From: Chloroflexota bacterium
GTDB taxonomy: Bacteria > Chloroflexota > Limnocylindria > Limnocylindrales > CSP1-4
Length of the DNA: 5,113 bases
Assembly: GCA_013813905.1 (NCBI GenBank)
Contig: JACCQX010000116.1
Location: forward strand, 1 to 5,113
Direction: 5' to 3'
The position numbers and the translations under genes are program-made. The first letter of the stretch is position 1. Each line of letters starts with the position of its first letter. Shown here in pieces: positions 1 to 4,736 of this stretch. A model generated the notes under the pieces. The model saw only the letters and a list, made by a program, of their open reading frames with translations. It had not been told where the DNA came from and did not search any database.

Positions 1-129
1 GCGCAGCACTTCCCTGGGCGGCGTCGTACCGATAGCGCCAGTGGGAGCAAGGTACCGCCAGTGGGAGCAAGGCTTCGCGCCGCCCCGGGAGGCGCTGACA
101 CTTGCCGCCCGCTCCATGATCTGTTCCAT
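1..129 (-). CDS. Possible 5' part of a minus-strand gene, runs off the window
   Basis: An ATG at 129-127 opens a minus-strand frame with no stop through base 1 (43 codons visible, starting MEQIMERAASVSASRGG). It begins 18 bases after the stop of the 113-aa gene and lies in the same frame, so it could be the next gene of an operon, or the rest of the 113-aa protein if the TAG at 150-148 were a mutation or sequencing error. No good Shine-Dalgarno precedes the ATG; only AAGAAG is present. The peptide includes a CSHW and a Pro/Gly-rich stretch and matches no family I recognise. The 17-bp tandem repeat lies inside it. Support is only an open frame in GC-rich DNA. Confidence 0.2.
   Translation of the reverse strand, partial: MEQIMERAASVSASRGGAKPCSHWRYLAPTGAIGTTPPREVLR
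36..72. repeat. Tandem direct repeat, two 17-bp copies
   Basis: The 17-mer CGCCAGTGGGAGCAAGG occurs at 36-52 and again at 56-72, separated by three bases (TAC), so the period is 20 bp. The copies are identical. GTACC is also found at 26-30 and 52-56. The period is not a multiple of three, so in any reading frame the two copies encode different peptides, which argues against a protein repeat. It could be replication slippage, a regulator site pair, or the edge of a longer array lying outside the window. Confidence 0.8.
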
Positions 130-147
130 CGTCTTCTTGCTGGTCCG

Positions 148-489
148 CTATCCGAGGGGCGTCTCCGAGGTCTCGCCCACGAAGGGCATGCCCTGGTCCT
201 CGACGGCGTGCAGGCTCATGCGCAACGCGGCGGTCTTCTGTTCCGCGACCTCGCACACGTAACGCTCTTCCTCCTCGCGCGTCATGGGGCGGCCACGGAC
301 GACAGCCTTGGGCCGTCCGACCATCAGCCACGAGAGGTGGTACCGGTCCATGGCGCCCCAGGCGCGGCTGAGCAGGTCGTCCGAGAGCTGCAGCCAAAGC
401 TGGAGTCCGCCGAGCGACGGGTCACGCAACAGGCGCTCGCCCTCTGCCACGAGCCGGCGCGTCTCCCGGATCAGCTCCTTCCTGGTCAC
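148..489 (-). CDS. Uncharacterised 113-aa helical protein
   Basis: I do not recognise this family. The frame is judged real because nearly every codon ends in G or C and the composition is protein-like and rich in Glu, Arg and Leu. The GTG at 489-487 is chosen as the start (VTRKELIRETRR); the same frame continues upstream only as the antisense of the serine hydrolase. Residues about 3-21 and 28-56 look like amphipathic helices, with a Trp-rich stretch (W32, W44, W54). Residues 70-93 form a charged helix beginning MTREEEERYV with a single Cys at 79, followed by a short tail ending ETPLG. There is no signal peptide or membrane segment, so it is probably cytoplasmic. It is divergent from the serine hydrolase with 21 bp between starts. 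The bases before the GTG are a G-run (AGGGGG), too close to act as a normal ribosome site, so the transcript may be leaderless. Confidence 0.7.
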   Translation of the reverse strand: MTRKELIRETRRLVAEGERLLRDPSLGGLQLWLQLSDDLLSRAWGAMDRYHLSWLMVGRPKAVVRGRPMTREEEERYVCEVAEQKTAALRMSLHAVEDQGMPFVGETSETPLG

Positions 490-494
490 CCCCC

Positions 495-500
495 TATCAT
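495..500 (+). promoter_or_regulatory. Candidate -10 element for the serine hydrolase
   Basis: TATCAT fits the TANNNT -10 pattern and ends 10 bases before the GTG at 511. No Shine-Dalgarno lies between them, so a leaderless or nearly leaderless transcript is plausible. No convincing -35 is visible about 17 bases upstream. The same bases read in reverse lie just before the divergent GTG at 489, so the two genes would have overlapping promoters. Confidence 0.35.
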
Positions 501-510
501 CGGCCCTCCC

Positions 511-1719
511 GTGACCACCACCGCCCGACGAGCCGACCCCCAACGCATCCGTGCCTGCCTGCAGCCGGCCGCCGAAGCCGTGCGCGCAGGAGTCATCCCT
601 AGCGCCGTCGTGGCCGTGGCCGACAGCGCGGGCACGATAGCCCTCGAGATGTTCCCTGGCCCCTCCACACGCAGGTTGCGCAGAGACAGCATCTTCTTCC
701 TGGCTTCGCTGACCAAGCCGGTGGTGGCCACCGGGGTCATGCGCCTGGTCGACGGAGGTCTGGTCGACCTCCATGCGCCCATCGAACGCTACGTGCCGGC
801 CTTTCAGGGGCCGGCCAAGGAGCGGGTGACCGCCTGGCACGTGCTGACTCACACTGCCGGCATCCAGGATGTCCACCCCGACGTGCTGCGTCAGCAGCGC
901 CCATCCGGCGCCCGCCTCCTGGAGATGATCTGCCAGGCGCCGCTGCGCTTCGAGCCGGGGAGCCGCTACGAGTACTGCTCTGCCTCGTTCTACCTGCTGG
1001 CCGAGCTCCTCGTGCGATTCACCGGTCGGCCCTTCCCGCAGGCGCTCCACCAGACGGTCATGGAACCGGCGGGCATGGTCGACACCTCCTTCGACCCGCG
1101 GCACGGGCGCTCGCGCATCCTGCCGGTGGAAGGCGTGCCGATGCGCAACCGTTTGGTGCAGGAGCTGGTGCTGCGCTACCTGGCCAAGACGGCCTTGCCC
1201 GGCGGCGGCCTCTGGGGCACCGCGGAGGATCTGGCCCGCTTCGGTCGAGGACTGCTGCCAACGGCCATCGCCCATGGTCGCGGCCTGCTGAGCGCCGCCT
1301 CTCTCGAGGAGATGACGCGGGAGCAGACGGCCGGGATCCTTGAGATCTCAGACGACGGGGCGCGGCGCGACCCGCGCTACGCGCTGGGCTGGGGCAAGCC
1401 GCGGTCGGACGGCCTGGCGCCCTCTGTGGTGGGCGGCCTGGCGCCGGCGCTGGACGGTTCCGCGATGGACCTGGCCGGGGTGCCTGGCGGGCCCGGCGCG
1501 TCGCACACGAACGGCCAGGTCGACCCAGCAGCCGGGGCATCCCCGACCGTGCCTGCCTCGTCGCGCGCCTTCACCCACGGCGGCGCGACCGGCACGCGGC
1601 TATGGGTCGACCCGGACCGCGACCTGGTCTTCGTCTTCCTCACCAACCTGTGGGGCGCCAGCGATGCGGCCATGTTCGAGTCGCTGGCCGGCATCTACGG
1701 AGTGCTGGACGAGGCGTGA
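511..1719 (+). CDS. Serine hydrolase, beta-lactamase / family VIII esterase fold
   Basis: A 402-aa protein of the penicillin-binding-protein-like serine hydrolase family (Pfam Beta-lactamase type), which includes class C beta-lactamases, family VIII carboxylesterases and D-aminopeptidases. Substrate cannot be assigned. The catalytic SxxK is S66-L-T-K69 within FFLASLTKPVV. The second motif is Y155-C-S, where class C enzymes have YxN. The third motif is H356-G-G in THGGATGT, the HGG form common in esterase-like members instead of KTG. Other family marks are LTHTAGI near 111, PGSRYEY before the Tyr, EPAGM, GGGLWGTAEDLARF and YALGWG at 290-295. A Gly/Ala/Pro/Ser-rich stretch at about 300-350 enlarges the segment before HGG. 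GTG 511 is the start that fits the fold; the frame is open further upstream, but that part is antisense to the 113-aa gene. There is no signal peptide, so a cytoplasmic location is likely. Confidence 0.9.
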   Translation: MTTTARRADPQRIRACLQPAAEAVRAGVIPSAVVAVADSAGTIALEMFPGPSTRRLRRDSIFFLASLTKPVVATGVMRLVDGGLVDLHAPIERYVPAFQGPAKERVTAWHVLTHTAGIQDVHPDVLRQQRPSGARLLEMICQAPLRFEPGSRYEYCSASFYLLAELLVRFTGRPFPQALHQTVMEPAGMVDTSFDPRHGRSRILPVEGVPMRNRLVQELVLRYLAKTALPGGGLWGTAEDLARFGRGLLPTAIAHGRGLLSAASLEEMTREQTAGILEISDDGARRDPRYALGWGKPRSDGLAPSVVGGLAPALDGSAMDLAGVPGGPGASHTNGQVDPAAGASPTVPASSRAFTHGGATGTRLWVDPDRDLVFVFLTNLWGASDAAMFESLAGIYGVLDEA

Positions 1720-1725
1720 ACGACC

Positions 1726-1738
1726 GGCCGGCGCGGCC
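1726..1738. other. Small GC hairpin after the serine hydrolase stop
   Basis: A perfect 5-bp inverted repeat, GGCCG (1726-1730) and CGGCC (1734-1738), with a 3-base loop lies seven bases after the TGA at 1717-1719. No T-run follows. It may contribute to ending or protecting the hydrolase transcript, but GC-rich DNA makes such short stems common. Confidence 0.3.
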
Positions 1739-1755
1739 CGATCTCGAAGAGTGGC

Positions 1756-1782
1756 GCCCGAGCGAATCAGCGCTCGATGGGC
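1756..1782. terminator. Hairpin between convergent genes, candidate bidirectional terminator
   Basis: CGAGCG at 1759-1764 pairs with CGCTCG at 1771-1776 around a 6-base loop. The stem can be extended by GCC (1756-1758) with GGC (1780-1782) across a 3-base bulge (1777-1779). It sits in the 47-bp convergent gap and includes the last codons of the rhodanese gene, whose stop (1769-1767) falls in the loop. No T-tract follows on either strand, so it is not a classical intrinsic terminator, but it is placed where one would be expected for both genes. Confidence 0.4.
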
Positions 1783-2612
1783 ACGTTCACCATGGAGCCC
1801 CACTCGGTCCACGAGCCGTCGTAGTTGCGCACCTTGGGATAGCCCAACAGCTCGCGCAGCACGAACCAGGAGTGGCTGGAACGCTCGCCGATGCGGCAAT
1901 AGGCGATGACATCCTTGTCCGGCGTCACGCCCTTCGGCTCGTACAGCGCGCGCAGCGCGTCGGCATCCTTGAACGTGCCGTCTTCGCGGACCGTCTGGCC
2001 CCACGGGATGGACTGCGCGCCGGGGATGTGTCCGCCTCGCTGGGCCGTCTCGGTCATGCCCGGCGGTGCGATGACCTCTCCGCTGAATTCAGCCGGTGAG
2101 CGCACATCCACCAGCGTCGCCTTGGAGTCGCCGAGCTGCGCCATGACGTCGTCGCGGAAGGCGCGCAGCTCGTTCGAAGGCTCGGGCAGCTCGATGCCGG
2201 TCGGCTCGTAGGCGGGCACATCCACGGCGAGCGGCAGACCATTGTCCAGCCAGTACTTGCGCCCCCCGTCGAGGATGCTCAGGCGCTCCCAGCCATGCAG
2301 CTTGAGCTGCCAGTAGGCCCACGCGGCGAACCAGTTGTTGTTGTCGCCGTATAGCACGATGTGCGTATCGGGGCCGACACCCGACTCGCTGAGCAGCCGC
2401 GACAGGTCCTCACGAGACACGATGTCCCGGCGGATGCCGTCGGAGAGCTGACTCGTCCAGTCCCAGCCGACGGCACCCGGGATGTGGCTCTGCTCGTAGG
2501 CAGCGGTGTCGACATCCACCTCCACGAAGCGGACGTTCGGGTCGTCCAGGTGCTCCTGCGCCCATTCCGGGCTGAGCAGCACGCCTTCCTTGGCGTATCC
2601 AGTCACGGTCAT
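1767..2612 (-). CDS. Two-domain thiosulfate sulfurtransferase (rhodanese), SseA/CysA type
   Basis: A 281-aa tandem rhodanese that moves sulfane sulfur from thiosulfate (or a related donor such as 3-mercaptopyruvate) to a thiophilic acceptor through a cysteine persulfide. The N-terminal domain (about 10-128) has HIPGA at 43-47, YGDNNNWFAAWAYW at 88-101 where the catalytic loop is degenerate, and DGGRKYW at 115-121. The C-terminal domain (about 150-278) has DVRSP at 169-173, HIPGA at 195-199 and the active-site loop Y238-C-R-I-G-E-R-S with catalytic C239. It ends with NYDGSWTEWGS. The loop and overall sequence strongly resemble mycobacterial CysA2/SseA-type proteins, with the thiosulfate-type CRIGER loop. 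The ATG start is supported by GAGGG at 2621-2625, eight bases upstream. There is no signal peptide, so it is cytoplasmic. It lies 60 bp downstream of the 138-aa gene on the same strand and may share its transcript. Confidence 0.95.
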   Translation of the reverse strand: MTVTGYAKEGVLLSPEWAQEHLDDPNVRFVEVDVDTAAYEQSHIPGAVGWDWTSQLSDGIRRDIVSREDLSRLLSESGVGPDTHIVLYGDNNNWFAAWAYWQLKLHGWERLSILDGGRKYWLDNGLPLAVDVPAYEPTGIELPEPSNELRAFRDDVMAQLGDSKATLVDVRSPAEFSGEVIAPPGMTETAQRGGHIPGAQSIPWGQTVREDGTFKDADALRALYEPKGVTPDKDVIAYCRIGERSSHSWFVLRELLGYPKVRNYDGSWTEWGSMVNVPIER

Positions 2613-2620
2613 CGCGTTGT

Positions 2621-2625
2621 CCCTC
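2621..2625 (-). promoter_or_regulatory. Ribosome binding site of the rhodanese gene
   Basis: GAGGG on the minus strand, eight bases before the ATG at 2612. It fixes the rhodanese start and is one of only two clear Shine-Dalgarno sites in the window. Confidence 0.65.
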
Positions 2626-2672
2626 GTTCCGGGCTGATGCTGGTCGCTACGATCGGGGATCGCGCCTTCGAC

Positions 2673-3089
2673 CTAGGGGATGGATCCCTCATCCACCGCG
2701 AAGGTCCGCAGGCGCTCGGTACACGCCTCCGCAAGTCGGTCGACCTGACGGATGATCCAGGGATCCACGCGGCTGGAGTCCTCGATGGTGACGGTCTCGC
2801 CCTGAGCGCCGGACTCGAGTTCCACGCCGCTGGCGTTACGGTAGTCGGACATCCAGTTCGACTGCAACTGCACCAGCGCGGCGACCACCACGGGACGGCT
2901 GAACGACCAGTCGACGTGCTCCGCGTTGAGCCGGTCCACGATGTCCCTGACGCGGACCGGTACACCACGCGGAAGACGCGCCACCAGGTGCACGATGCGC
3001 AGCTCGGCGAAGGGATCGCCCGCATCGGCCACGGTGGGCGGTTGCAGACGAGGGTCGGGCAGTCCCGGCAACTCACGAAGCTGTAGCAC
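2673..3089 (-). CDS. Uncharacterised 138-aa protein, possibly winged-helix-like
   Basis: Not assigned to a named family. The GTG at 3089-3087 gives MLQLRELPG. Residues 25-40 (DPFAELRIVHLVARLP), 45-57 (VRVRDIVDRLNAE) and 64-79 (SRPVVVAALVQLQSNW) read as three successive helices. Their spacing resembles a small helix-turn-helix or winged-helix core, though this is a pattern judgement only. The C-terminal part has a strand-like TVTIEDSSRVDPW (99-111) followed by a helix to about 130. It contains one Cys (123), no membrane segment and no signal peptide. The start has no Shine-Dalgarno but lies 10 bases after a TANNNT hexamer. It is the first gene of a probable operon with the rhodanese and is divergent from the flavoprotein, a position typical of a local regulator. 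Regulation of either neighbour is inference. Confidence 0.75.
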   Translation of the reverse strand: MLQLRELPGLPDPRLQPPTVADAGDPFAELRIVHLVARLPRGVPVRVRDIVDRLNAEHVDWSFSRPVVVAALVQLQSNWMSDYRNASGVELESGAQGETVTIEDSSRVDPWIIRQVDRLAEACTERLRTFAVDEGSIP

Positions 3090-3099
3090 GATGAAGCCG

Positions 3100-3128
3100 A
3101 GCCTAGCACCGGCGCGTCAGTCGGTCAC
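3100..3128 (-). promoter_or_regulatory. Candidate promoter of the 138-aa gene and rhodanese
   Basis: On the minus strand, TAGGCT (3105-3100) fits the TANNNT -10 pattern and ends 10 bases before the GTG at 3089. A GTGACC (3128-3123) lies exactly 17 bases upstream of it and keeps the TGAC core of a -35 element. A start site about seven bases after the -10 would give an almost leaderless mRNA, consistent with the missing Shine-Dalgarno. Confidence 0.45.
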
Positions 3129-3136
3129 TCTGCTGT

Positions 3137-3166
3137 CCGGTGAGAGGTCGTCCTGAGGCTCACCGG
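3137..3166. repeat. Perfect 8-bp inverted repeat in the divergent control region
   Basis: CCGGTGAG (3137-3144) and CTCACCGG (3159-3166) are exact reverse complements separated by 14 bases. Inside, AGG (3145-3147) can pair with CCT (3152-3154), extending the stem past a GAGG bulge. The centre lies between 3151 and 3152, just upstream of the candidate minus-strand -35 and well upstream of the candidate plus-strand -10. It could be a dimeric regulator operator serving both operons or an RNA hairpin if transcribed; there is no T-run. Confidence 0.6.
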
Positions 3167-3228
3167 CGTGATGCCCGTACGTTACGAGTGCTGCCGGACC
3201 GAGTGTCCAGCTGCGATGCGCCGTGGCG

Positions 3229-3234
3229 TACTCT
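3229..3234 (+). promoter_or_regulatory. Candidate -10 element upstream of the leader ORF and flavoprotein
   Basis: TACTCT fits TANNNT and is followed by seven bases and then an ATG at 3242. This is the spacing expected if transcription began at the A of that ATG, giving a leaderless mRNA. No good -35 is visible. Confidence 0.35.
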
Positions 3235-3241
3235 CGGTGGC

Positions 3242-3274
3242 ATGGGTGGATCGAATGGCGCGTTGGCGGCGTGA
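3242..3274 (+). CDS. Possible 10-aa leader ORF overlapping the flavoprotein start
   Basis: An ATG at 3242 opens a frame reading MGGSNGALAA and stops with TGA at 3272-3274. That TGA overlaps the GTG start of the flavoprotein (3271-3273) in a GTGA arrangement typical of translational coupling. The flavoprotein GTG lacks a Shine-Dalgarno, so ribosomes finishing this leader could start there. The ATG sits exactly where a leaderless transcript from the TACTCT hexamer would begin. The peptide is too short to judge by codon use, and a chance ORF cannot be excluded. Confidence 0.3.
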   Translation: MGGSNGALAA

Positions 3275-4194
3275 GCGACCCTTTCGACGTGGAGACGGGC
3301 ATCGTGGGCGCCGGCTACGCCGGATTGTCCGCCGCGCTCTTCCTGCGGCGCCATCGCATCAAGGTGACCGTCTTCGATGGCGGCCCGCCGCGCAATCATG
3401 CGGCGATCCAGGTGCACGGTTACCTCGGGCTTCGGTCGACCTCGGCGAACGAGCTCATCGCCATCGGGCGCCGCCAGGTCGACGAGCTGGGCGGTCGCCT
3501 GGAGGGCTGCCGGATCGAGCGCGCCGAGACGATCGAGGGTGGCTTCCTGCTGGCCGGGTCGAACGGGACCCAGTGGCGGGTGCGCCGGCTCCTGCTGGCC
3601 ACCGGCGTGCGCGATCAGCTGCCCGACATCGAGCGCCTCGATGAGTTCTACGGCCGCTCCGTTCACGTCTGCCCCCATTGCGACGGCTATGAGTGGCGCG
3701 ATCGGCCGATCGCGGTCATCAGCTGGAACGAGAGCAGCCGTGACTTCGCCTCGAAGGTGAGCCACTGGAGCCGCCAGGTGACGCTCCTCACCGACGGCCG
3801 GAGCCCGGAACTCTCGGCGGACGATCGCGCCTGGCTGGATCAGAAGGGCATCGCGATGCGGACCGCCACGATCACGCGCTTCGAGGGCCGCGACGGCCAG
3901 CTTGACGGCCTGCGGCTTGAGGACGGGTCGGTCCTCCGTGCGGATGCCGCCTTCTTCAGTCTCGGTGAGGAGTGCCAGACCGGCCTGGCGCAGCAGCTCG
4001 GCTGTCGGCTGGGCGAGTCGGGCTCCATCGAGGTCGATGACGAACAGCACACCAGCGTGGACGGCGTCTGGGCGGCCGGCGATGTGGCCGGTGATTCGCA
4101 GTTCGCGGTCATCGCCGCAGCACAGGGCGTCAAGGCCGCGCTCGACATCCACCGCACGCTCGCGCCCCGTGAGCCGGAAAGCCACCCGGCCTGA
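3271..4194 (+). CDS. Thioredoxin-reductase-like FAD oxidoreductase with CPHC dithiol
   Basis: A 307-aa flavoprotein of the low-molecular-weight thioredoxin reductase family, cytoplasmic. The FAD-binding Rossmann motif is G13-A-G-Y-A-G18 with D36 at the end of the second strand. PRNH follows at about 40, then ATGVRD near 111-116. The redox dithiol is C134-P-H-C137-D-G in VHVCPHCDGYEWRD. The FAD-closing motif VWAAGDVAG has G270-D271. These indicate a two-electron relay from flavin to a disulfide. The second Rossmann motif, normally GxGxxA/G for NADPH, is here S151-W-N-E-S-S156, and no HRRxxxR follows; the segment continues HWSRQVTLLTDG. The electron donor is therefore uncertain. The CPxCDGxE subgroup is usually annotated only as an NAD(P)/FAD oxidoreductase, so thioredoxin need not be the partner. 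GTG 3271 is chosen because it sits ten residues before the FAD motif; an in-frame start at 3223 would add 16 unlikely residues. The next gene follows after 11 bases. Confidence 0.9.
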   Translation: MSDPFDVETGIVGAGYAGLSAALFLRRHRIKVTVFDGGPPRNHAAIQVHGYLGLRSTSANELIAIGRRQVDELGGRLEGCRIERAETIEGGFLLAGSNGTQWRVRRLLLATGVRDQLPDIERLDEFYGRSVHVCPHCDGYEWRDRPIAVISWNESSRDFASKVSHWSRQVTLLTDGRSPELSADDRAWLDQKGIAMRTATITRFEGRDGQLDGLRLEDGSVLRADAAFFSLGEECQTGLAQQLGCRLGESGSIEVDDEQHTSVDGVWAAGDVAGDSQFAVIAAAQGVKAALDIHRTLAPREPESHPA

Positions 4195-4195
4195 C

Positions 4196-4201
4196 AGGAG
4201 G
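4196..4201 (+). promoter_or_regulatory. Strong ribosome binding site of the 163-aa gene
   Basis: AGGAGG, a full Shine-Dalgarno core, ends four bases before the ATG at 4206 and begins two bases after the flavoprotein stop. The downstream gene therefore has its own strong initiation signal, unlike the first gene of the operon. Confidence 0.75.
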
Positions 4202-4205
4202 AACC

Positions 4206-4697
4206 ATGCCCCGAAACCGATCGGACGACACCAGCCCCGGTGATGCTCGCCAGCCCTACTCGGACAGCGGCGGTCCGGCCGCTCGCCATGCCGAGACGCA
4301 TGACGTGCGTCGCGAAGAGGTGACCAACCCCAAGGGTCCAGAGCCGCGCGACACATCCTTTGATGACGACCTCGCTCCGGTCCATGCGCCCGGCGACTTG
4401 GCGGGACACGCGGACGAAAGCGTGCCGGCAGGCGACGACAAGCGGATCCAGGCCCCACTTGATGACCAGCTGTCGAGCGACGAGATGGCCCGTTTGGCCG
4501 TCCTGCAGGAGGGAGCGCGCCTGGAGCAGGGCGGCGTGTATGTTGACCTCGCCGATCTGTCCGCCGGGCCGTTCAAGGCCATCGGCGGTCAGGAGGCCGG
4601 CAGGCGCGATCGGTACGTGGCCAAGCGCGACACGGACCACGAGCTCTGGAACCGGCTCGTTGGCGACCAGGAACCAAGGGTGGAACGCCCGACCTAG
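4206..4697 (+). CDS. Uncharacterised 163-aa protein, disordered N-terminus and compact C-terminal domain
   Basis: I do not recognise a named family. Residues 1-85 are hydrophilic and low in hydrophobic residues (rich in Asp, Pro, Gly, Arg, Ala, Ser), so likely disordered. Residues about 88-153 look folded: a helix (LSSDEMARLAVLQEG), a beta-type segment with GGVYVDLADL (109-118), FKAIGGQEAG (123-132), then RYVAKRDTDHELWNRLVG (136-153). There are no cysteines, so it cannot exchange disulfides with the neighbouring flavoprotein, and no signal peptide or membrane segment is present. It starts 11 bases after the flavoprotein stop with its own AGGAGG, so the two are very probably cotranscribed. A link to redox or stress tolerance is only suggested by this context. 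The gene converges on the 122-aa gene 37 bp downstream. Confidence 0.8.
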   Translation: MPRNRSDDTSPGDARQPYSDSGGPAARHAETHDVRREEVTNPKGPEPRDTSFDDDLAPVHAPGDLAGHADESVPAGDDKRIQAPLDDQLSSDEMARLAVLQEGARLEQGGVYVDLADLSAGPFKAIGGQEAGRRDRYVAKRDTDHELWNRLVGDQEPRVERPT

Positions 4698-4713
4698 CGC
4701 CAGGATCCGGTCG

Positions 4714-4736
4714 AGCGTTCGGCGAAAGCCTTCGCT
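4714..4736. terminator. GAAA-loop hairpin between convergent genes
   Basis: AGCG (4714-4717) pairs with CGCT (4733-4736) and GGC (4721-4723) pairs with GCC (4728-4730), separated by a small TTC/TT internal loop and capped by a GAAA tetraloop (4724-4727). It starts 17 bases after the 163-aa gene stop and overlaps the stop codon of the converging gene (4737-4735). There is no T-tract. A role in ending both transcripts is inferred from position. Confidence 0.35.

Noticed and set aside
61..510. N-terminal extension of the serine hydrolase to base 61
   Set aside because: The frame is open, but this stretch is antisense to the 113-aa gene. The extra 150 residues match no part of the hydrolase fold, and GTG 511 gives a normal N-terminus.
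148..1275. A 375-aa minus-strand open frame covering most of the serine hydrolase
   Set aside because: Only its last 113 codons (489-148) look like protein. The rest is the antisense shadow of the well-supported hydrolase, and a GTG lies at the boundary.
2650..2662. CGATC-GGG-GATCG inverted repeat between the 138-aa gene and the rhodanese
   Set aside because: Only 5 bp with a 3-base loop and no T-run; too weak to call a terminator or operator.
2361..3086. A 241-aa plus-strand open frame
   Set aside because: It is antisense to the rhodanese start and the 138-aa gene, both of which are better supported.
3223..3270. An upstream GTG start for the flavoprotein at 3223
   Set aside because: It would add 16 residues (beginning MAYSRWHGW) unlike any family N-terminus, and it overlaps the candidate -10 element.
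3160..4458. A 432-aa minus-strand open frame across the flavoprotein and part of the next gene
   Set aside because: It is antisense to a flavoprotein with clear FAD and CPHC motifs. Long shadow frames are expected at this GC content.
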